From Vicinamibacterales bacterium (GTDB lineage Bacteria; Acidobacteriota; Vicinamibacteria; Vicinamibacterales; Fen-181): DNA of 64,000 bases. Position numbers and translations under genes: made by a program. Where the stretch lies: the NCBI GenBank assembly GCA_036504215.1, contig DASXVO010000046.1, positions 62,001-126,000 of the forward strand. Direction: 5' to 3'. Below are positions 61,050 to 64,000 of the stretch, in pieces. The first letter of the stretch is position 1, and every line of letters starts with the position of its first letter. Under the pieces are notes generated by a model that was given only the letters and a program-made list of their open reading frames with translations, had not been told where the DNA came from and ran no database searches.

Positions 61050-62489
61050 ATGGCGAGCGAACATCCGTTTCTCCTGGCCGGTTCATGGGAGCGTTCCGCG
61101 CACGCGCTTCCCGTGGTCAACCCGTACGACAACTCGACGGTCGGTTCGACCTGGCTGGCGGGTGACCCAGAGTTCGAGCGGGCGACCGTGGCCGCCGTGG
61201 CTGCCGCGGCCGAGATGTGGCGCCTGCCCGCATACGAACGGGCGAACATCCTGATGCGCGCGTTCAAGGAACTCACCGAGCGGCGCGAGGAGATTGGCCG
61301 CACGATTGCCGGCGAGGCGGGGAAGGCCATCCGCGACGCACTGGGCGAGGCGGATCGCGGGACGATGACGTTCCAGGTGGCGGCGGAGGAGGCGCGACGC
61401 ATCGGCGGTGAAGTGATCCCGATGGATCTCGCACCGCACGGCCGGAACAGAATCGCCTTCACCAGGCGCTATCCGATCGGTCCGGTCGCGGCCATCTCGC
61501 CCTTCAACTTCCCTTTCAATCTCACGGCCCACAAGCTCGCGCCGGCGATTGCCGCGGGCAATCCAATCGTGCTCAAGCCTGCCAGCAAGACGCCGCTGTC
61601 GGCGTTGATCCTCGCCGAGGCCCTCGACCACGCCGGAGTGCCGAAGGGCGCGCTGAGCGTGCTGCCGATGTCGCGTCGGACCGGGGATCGCCTGGTGACC
61701 GATGAACGTTACAAGCTGCTGACGTTCACGGGGTCGTCCAGCGTCGGGTGGGGCATGAAGGCGAGGGCCGGCCGGAAGAAGGTCATCCTGGAGCTCGGCG
61801 GAAACGCCGGCGTCATCGTCGACGAAACCGCGGACCTCGATTTCGCCGTTCGCCGGGTTGCGGTTGGCGGATTCGCACTGGCCGGTCAAAGCTGCATCTC
61901 GGTGCAGCGCGTCTACGTTCACCGCCGCCTGTTCGACCGCTTTGCGGCCGCCCTCGTCGCACGTGTCGAGATGCTGAAGGTGGGCGACCCGATGGATCCG
62001 GCGACCGACATCGGACCGATGATCGAAGAGCCGGAGGCCGCTCGCGTCGACGAATGGGTGAAGGAAGCCGTGCGGGAGGGTGCGCACGTGCTGACCGGCG
62101 GCACGCGGCTGGGGCCGGCGCTGTTCGCGCCGACCGTGCTCACGGGCGTGCCGGAAACCGCGAAGGTCTGCGCGCAGGAGGTCTTCGCGCCGGTTGTGGG
62201 CCTCTACCCGTTCGACGATTTCGCCGACGCGATCGCCCGGGTCAACCGGTCGTCCTTCGGGCTGCAGGCAGGCGTGTTCACGAACGACCTGCTCCGCACG
62301 CTCGTCGCGATGGACGCACTCGAGGTCGGTGGAGTCATCGTCAACGACGTCTCCGCCTGGCGCATCGACCACATGCCGTACGGCGGCGTGAAGGACTCGG
62401 GCATCGGCCGCGAAGGTCCTCGCTACACGATCGAGGAGATGACCGAACCGAAGCTCATCGTGATCAATCGTGACGTCGCGCAGGGCTAG
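61050..62489 (+). CDS. NAD(P)-dependent aldehyde dehydrogenase
   Basis: A 479-residue aldehyde dehydrogenase. It has the NAD-binding region (SPFNFPFNLTAHKLAPAIAA, IVLKPASKTPLSALILAE), catalytic Glu in LELGGNAGV and catalytic Cys in AGQSCISVQRV. The family is close to lactaldehyde/glyceraldehyde dehydrogenases, but the location 36 bp after gabT suggests succinate semialdehyde as substrate. The preferred ATG at 61050 follows GAGAGG (61037-61042); a GTG at 61044 is the alternative. Its stop codon shares the CTAG palindrome (62486-62489) with the convergent M14 gene. Confidence 0.88.
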   Translation: MASEHPFLLAGSWERSAHALPVVNPYDNSTVGSTWLAGDPEFERATVAAVAAAAEMWRLPAYERANILMRAFKELTERREEIGRTIAGEAGKAIRDALGEADRGTMTFQVAAEEARRIGGEVIPMDLAPHGRNRIAFTRRYPIGPVAAISPFNFPFNLTAHKLAPAIAAGNPIVLKPASKTPLSALILAEALDHAGVPKGALSVLPMSRRTGDRLVTDERYKLLTFTGSSSVGWGMKARAGRKKVILELGGNAGVIVDETADLDFAVRRVAVGGFALAGQSCISVQRVYVHRRLFDRFAAALVARVEMLKVGDPMDPATDIGPMIEEPEAARVDEWVKEAVREGAHVLTGGTRLGPALFAPTVLTGVPETAKVCAQEVFAPVVGLYPFDDFADAIARVNRSSFGLQAGVFTNDLLRTLVAMDALEVGGVIVNDVSAWRIDHMPYGGVKDSGIGREGPRYTIEEMTEPKLIVINRDVAQG

Positions 62490-63874
62490 GACGGTCCCAG
62501 GACCCGTTCCATGCGGATGATCCGGACGACCGTGTAGCTGCCGGTGCCGATCTGGCGCAGCAGGGCGATGTCCTTGTTCGCGCCAACCGCCAGCGGCCGC
62601 TCCGGCTTGAAGGCCTTCCAGTCCATCACCTGGACGGCCTCCCCTTCCTTCCAGCCCTGGTTCGTCACCGCGATGAGGCCCGTCGCGTCCACCGTTTCGA
62701 GCGCGGCGAACACGCGCATGTCACCCAGATCCTCGACACGGAGCGCCTGGACCGCCTGTCGATCGCCCTTCGGACCTGCCACCTTCACCACCCGACTCGA
62801 ACCGAGGGCGAGGTCGCCGGTGAACGGCGCGATCCCGGTCCCCGGAACGATCGACGCGTTCTTGATGATGATCGTGTAGAGGTTCGAGTCGTTGATCGGA
62901 AGCGAGGCGTAGAGGTTCGCATCGGCGCCCTGCACGGCGTTCGTGGCGAGTGCGTCGAGCGCCGTCAGGATCGCGACGACGTTCAGCTTGATCAGTTCAC
63001 GGTCGGCCGCGTCCCCTGCATAGGGGCCGGTTTCGATCAGCACGATCGGCGTGCCCCACTTCGTCACGTTGTCCCCGAACGCGCGGACCTCGAACTCGTC
63101 GTCGTATCGCGCAACCTGCCCGGGCGCCAGCGCCTCCACGGATTGCCGGATGACGGCGCAGGTGCGCTTGGCGAGCAGTCTCCCCGGGGTCTCCGTGCGG
63201 GCCTCGTCGAATGCCACGGCGAGCAGGGATATCGAGGCCGGCTTCGACTTGCCGGCCGACGTGCGCCAGTTCTGATTGTGCAGGTTGAAGCCGAGCGCGG
63301 GCTGCAGCCGATCGCGGAGCGCCTTGAGCGCGCGGCCCTCGGGCGCCTGCAGGAGCAGGGCATCGCGGTTGATGTCGATTCCCTGTGCGTTGCGCCGCTG
63401 GAAGCGCTGGGCGCCATCGGGGTTGAGCATCGGCACGACGTGAACCGTCAACTGCCGGAGCAGTCGCTGCACCGCCGGGTCCGCCTGGTGGTGAGCCACC
63501 ATGCGCAGGATGTCGATGAGCGCCGACGTGGCGGTCGGCTCGTCGCCGTGCATCTGCGACCACAGGAGCACGTGCATCGGGCCGGTGCCGAACCAGATGT
63601 GGTTGATCGAACGCCCCTCTTCCGAGCGCCCGATTTGCTCCATCTTGTAGAGCCCGGCCCCTTCGGCCAACGCCGTGTCCAGGCTGACCAGCAGGCGGGC
63701 GTGATCGAGGAGGGCCGGCGGCCCCACGTCGACATGCTCGGCCTCCCAGATTCGCGCGACACCAAGCGCGTCGCGCTGGGGATCCTGCACCGCGGCGAAG
63801 GATACGCCGACAGGGATGCTCAGGACGGTGATCGCGGATAGCGCGAGAACGGCGCGGCGTGCGTGTCGATTCAT
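62486..63874 (-). CDS. Exported M14-family zinc carboxypeptidase, short form
   Basis: A 462-residue peptidase. A signal peptide (AVLALSAITVLSIPVGVSFA) precedes an M14 domain with zinc ligands in QMHGDEPTAT (H-x2-E) and FNLHNQNW (third His), the loop GIDINRDAL and a catalytic Glu in VLIETGPYAG. The last 120 residues form a beta-rich C-terminal domain. It differs from the large M14 protein at 38231 in lacking the long extension. It is convergent with the aldehyde dehydrogenase, and the two stop codons overlap. Confidence 0.9.
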   Translation of the reverse strand: MNRHARRAVLALSAITVLSIPVGVSFAAVQDPQRDALGVARIWEAEHVDVGPPALLDHARLLVSLDTALAEGAGLYKMEQIGRSEEGRSINHIWFGTGPMHVLLWSQMHGDEPTATSALIDILRMVAHHQADPAVQRLLRQLTVHVVPMLNPDGAQRFQRRNAQGIDINRDALLLQAPEGRALKALRDRLQPALGFNLHNQNWRTSAGKSKPASISLLAVAFDEARTETPGRLLAKRTCAVIRQSVEALAPGQVARYDDEFEVRAFGDNVTKWGTPIVLIETGPYAGDAADRELIKLNVVAILTALDALATNAVQGADANLYASLPINDSNLYTIIIKNASIVPGTGIAPFTGDLALGSSRVVKVAGPKGDRQAVQALRVEDLGDMRVFAALETVDATGLIAVTNQGWKEGEAVQVMDWKAFKPERPLAVGANKDIALLRQIGTGSYTVVRIIRMERVLGPS

Positions 63875-63898
63875 GGCCGTAAGTATGTACAGGGACCG

Positions 63899-64000
63899 TC
63901 AGACCGGGAGCGGAGGGTGGAACAGGCTCTCGAGCGCCTCGCCGGCGTCATGGTGACCGAACCGGTATCCGCCCTCGAGGGCGCGCGCCGGTGTCATTTT
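63899..64000 (-). CDS. C-terminus of a TIGR01777-like NAD-dependent epimerase (partial)
   Basis: The last 33 codons before the TGA at 63899-63901 read TPARALEGGYRFGHHD and end EALESLFHPPLPV. P-A-[KR]-A-L-E-x-G-[FY]-x-[FY] is the ending typical of the YfcH/TIGR01777 sugar-epimerase-like family. The remainder lies beyond the right edge. It would be upstream of the M14 gene on the same strand, 24 bp apart. Confidence 0.6.
   Translation of the reverse strand, partial: KMTPARALEGGYRFGHHDAGEALESLFHPPLPV

Overview
The window is chromosomal DNA from a high-GC bacterium. Its gene content suggests Acidobacteriota, most likely the Vicinamibacteria: ECF sigma/anti-sigma/HEAT operons, a TPR-type Ser/Thr kinase, exported M14 and S9 peptidases, hpnCDE squalene genes, and palindromic repeats that encode HGRDARA-like peptides. 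This placement is inference from gene content only. I saw no rRNA, tRNA, CRISPR array, IS element or prophage. About 55 protein-coding genes are supported, tightly packed, often with 4-bp ATGA/GTGA overlaps.

Layout. 1-9.7 kb: a GAF sigma54 activator; a repeat-rich gap; an efflux operon (STAS, TolC-like, HlyD-like, two ABC-2 permeases, no ATPase); a hybrid histidine kinase. 9.8-13.3 kb (minus): peptide deformylase, MFS exporter, and a 68-residue glutaredoxin-like gene with an in-frame TGA and a SECIS-like hairpin, read here as a selenoprotein; also a truncated Nudix remnant and thiI. 13.3-17.1 kb (minus): PduO-type adenosyltransferase and hpnC-hpnD-hpnE (farnesyl diphosphate to squalene). 17.3-23.2 kb: mutY-mutT, ygfZ, an exported alpha/beta hydrolase lacking its nucleophile Ser, an FHA protein, an MBL hydrolase and a threonine dehydratase-like enzyme. 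23.2-28.7 kb (minus): sigma factor, anti-sigma/YCF48 fusion, a degenerate Ser/Thr kinase with TPRs, and an ECF sigma factor. 28.8-35.6 kb: HAD hydrolase, the lpdA-E2-lipB lipoate operon, an NtrC-type regulator, HU and queF.

35.6-49.6 kb: an S74/YadA-like surface protein, an Smr protein, a large exported M14 peptidase, an ECF sigma/anti-sigma/HEAT/HEAT operon, M19 dipeptidase, threonine aldolase and an S9 peptidase. 49.8-55.8 kb: a two-gene SNF2 helicase plus Eco57I-like adenine methyltransferase module joined by a structured 49-nt gap; it resembles the accessory pair of class 1 DISARM without the DISARM core and is the best candidate for an undescribed defence system here. 55.9-64 kb: cupin, DUF1634/TSUP transporter, panE, AstE/AspA-like protein, gabT plus aldehyde dehydrogenase, a second M14 peptidase, and the C-terminal end of a TIGR01777-like epimerase.

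The two strongest leads are the overlooked selenoprotein gene (9855-10061, minus) and the helicase-methyltransferase pair (49785-55827).
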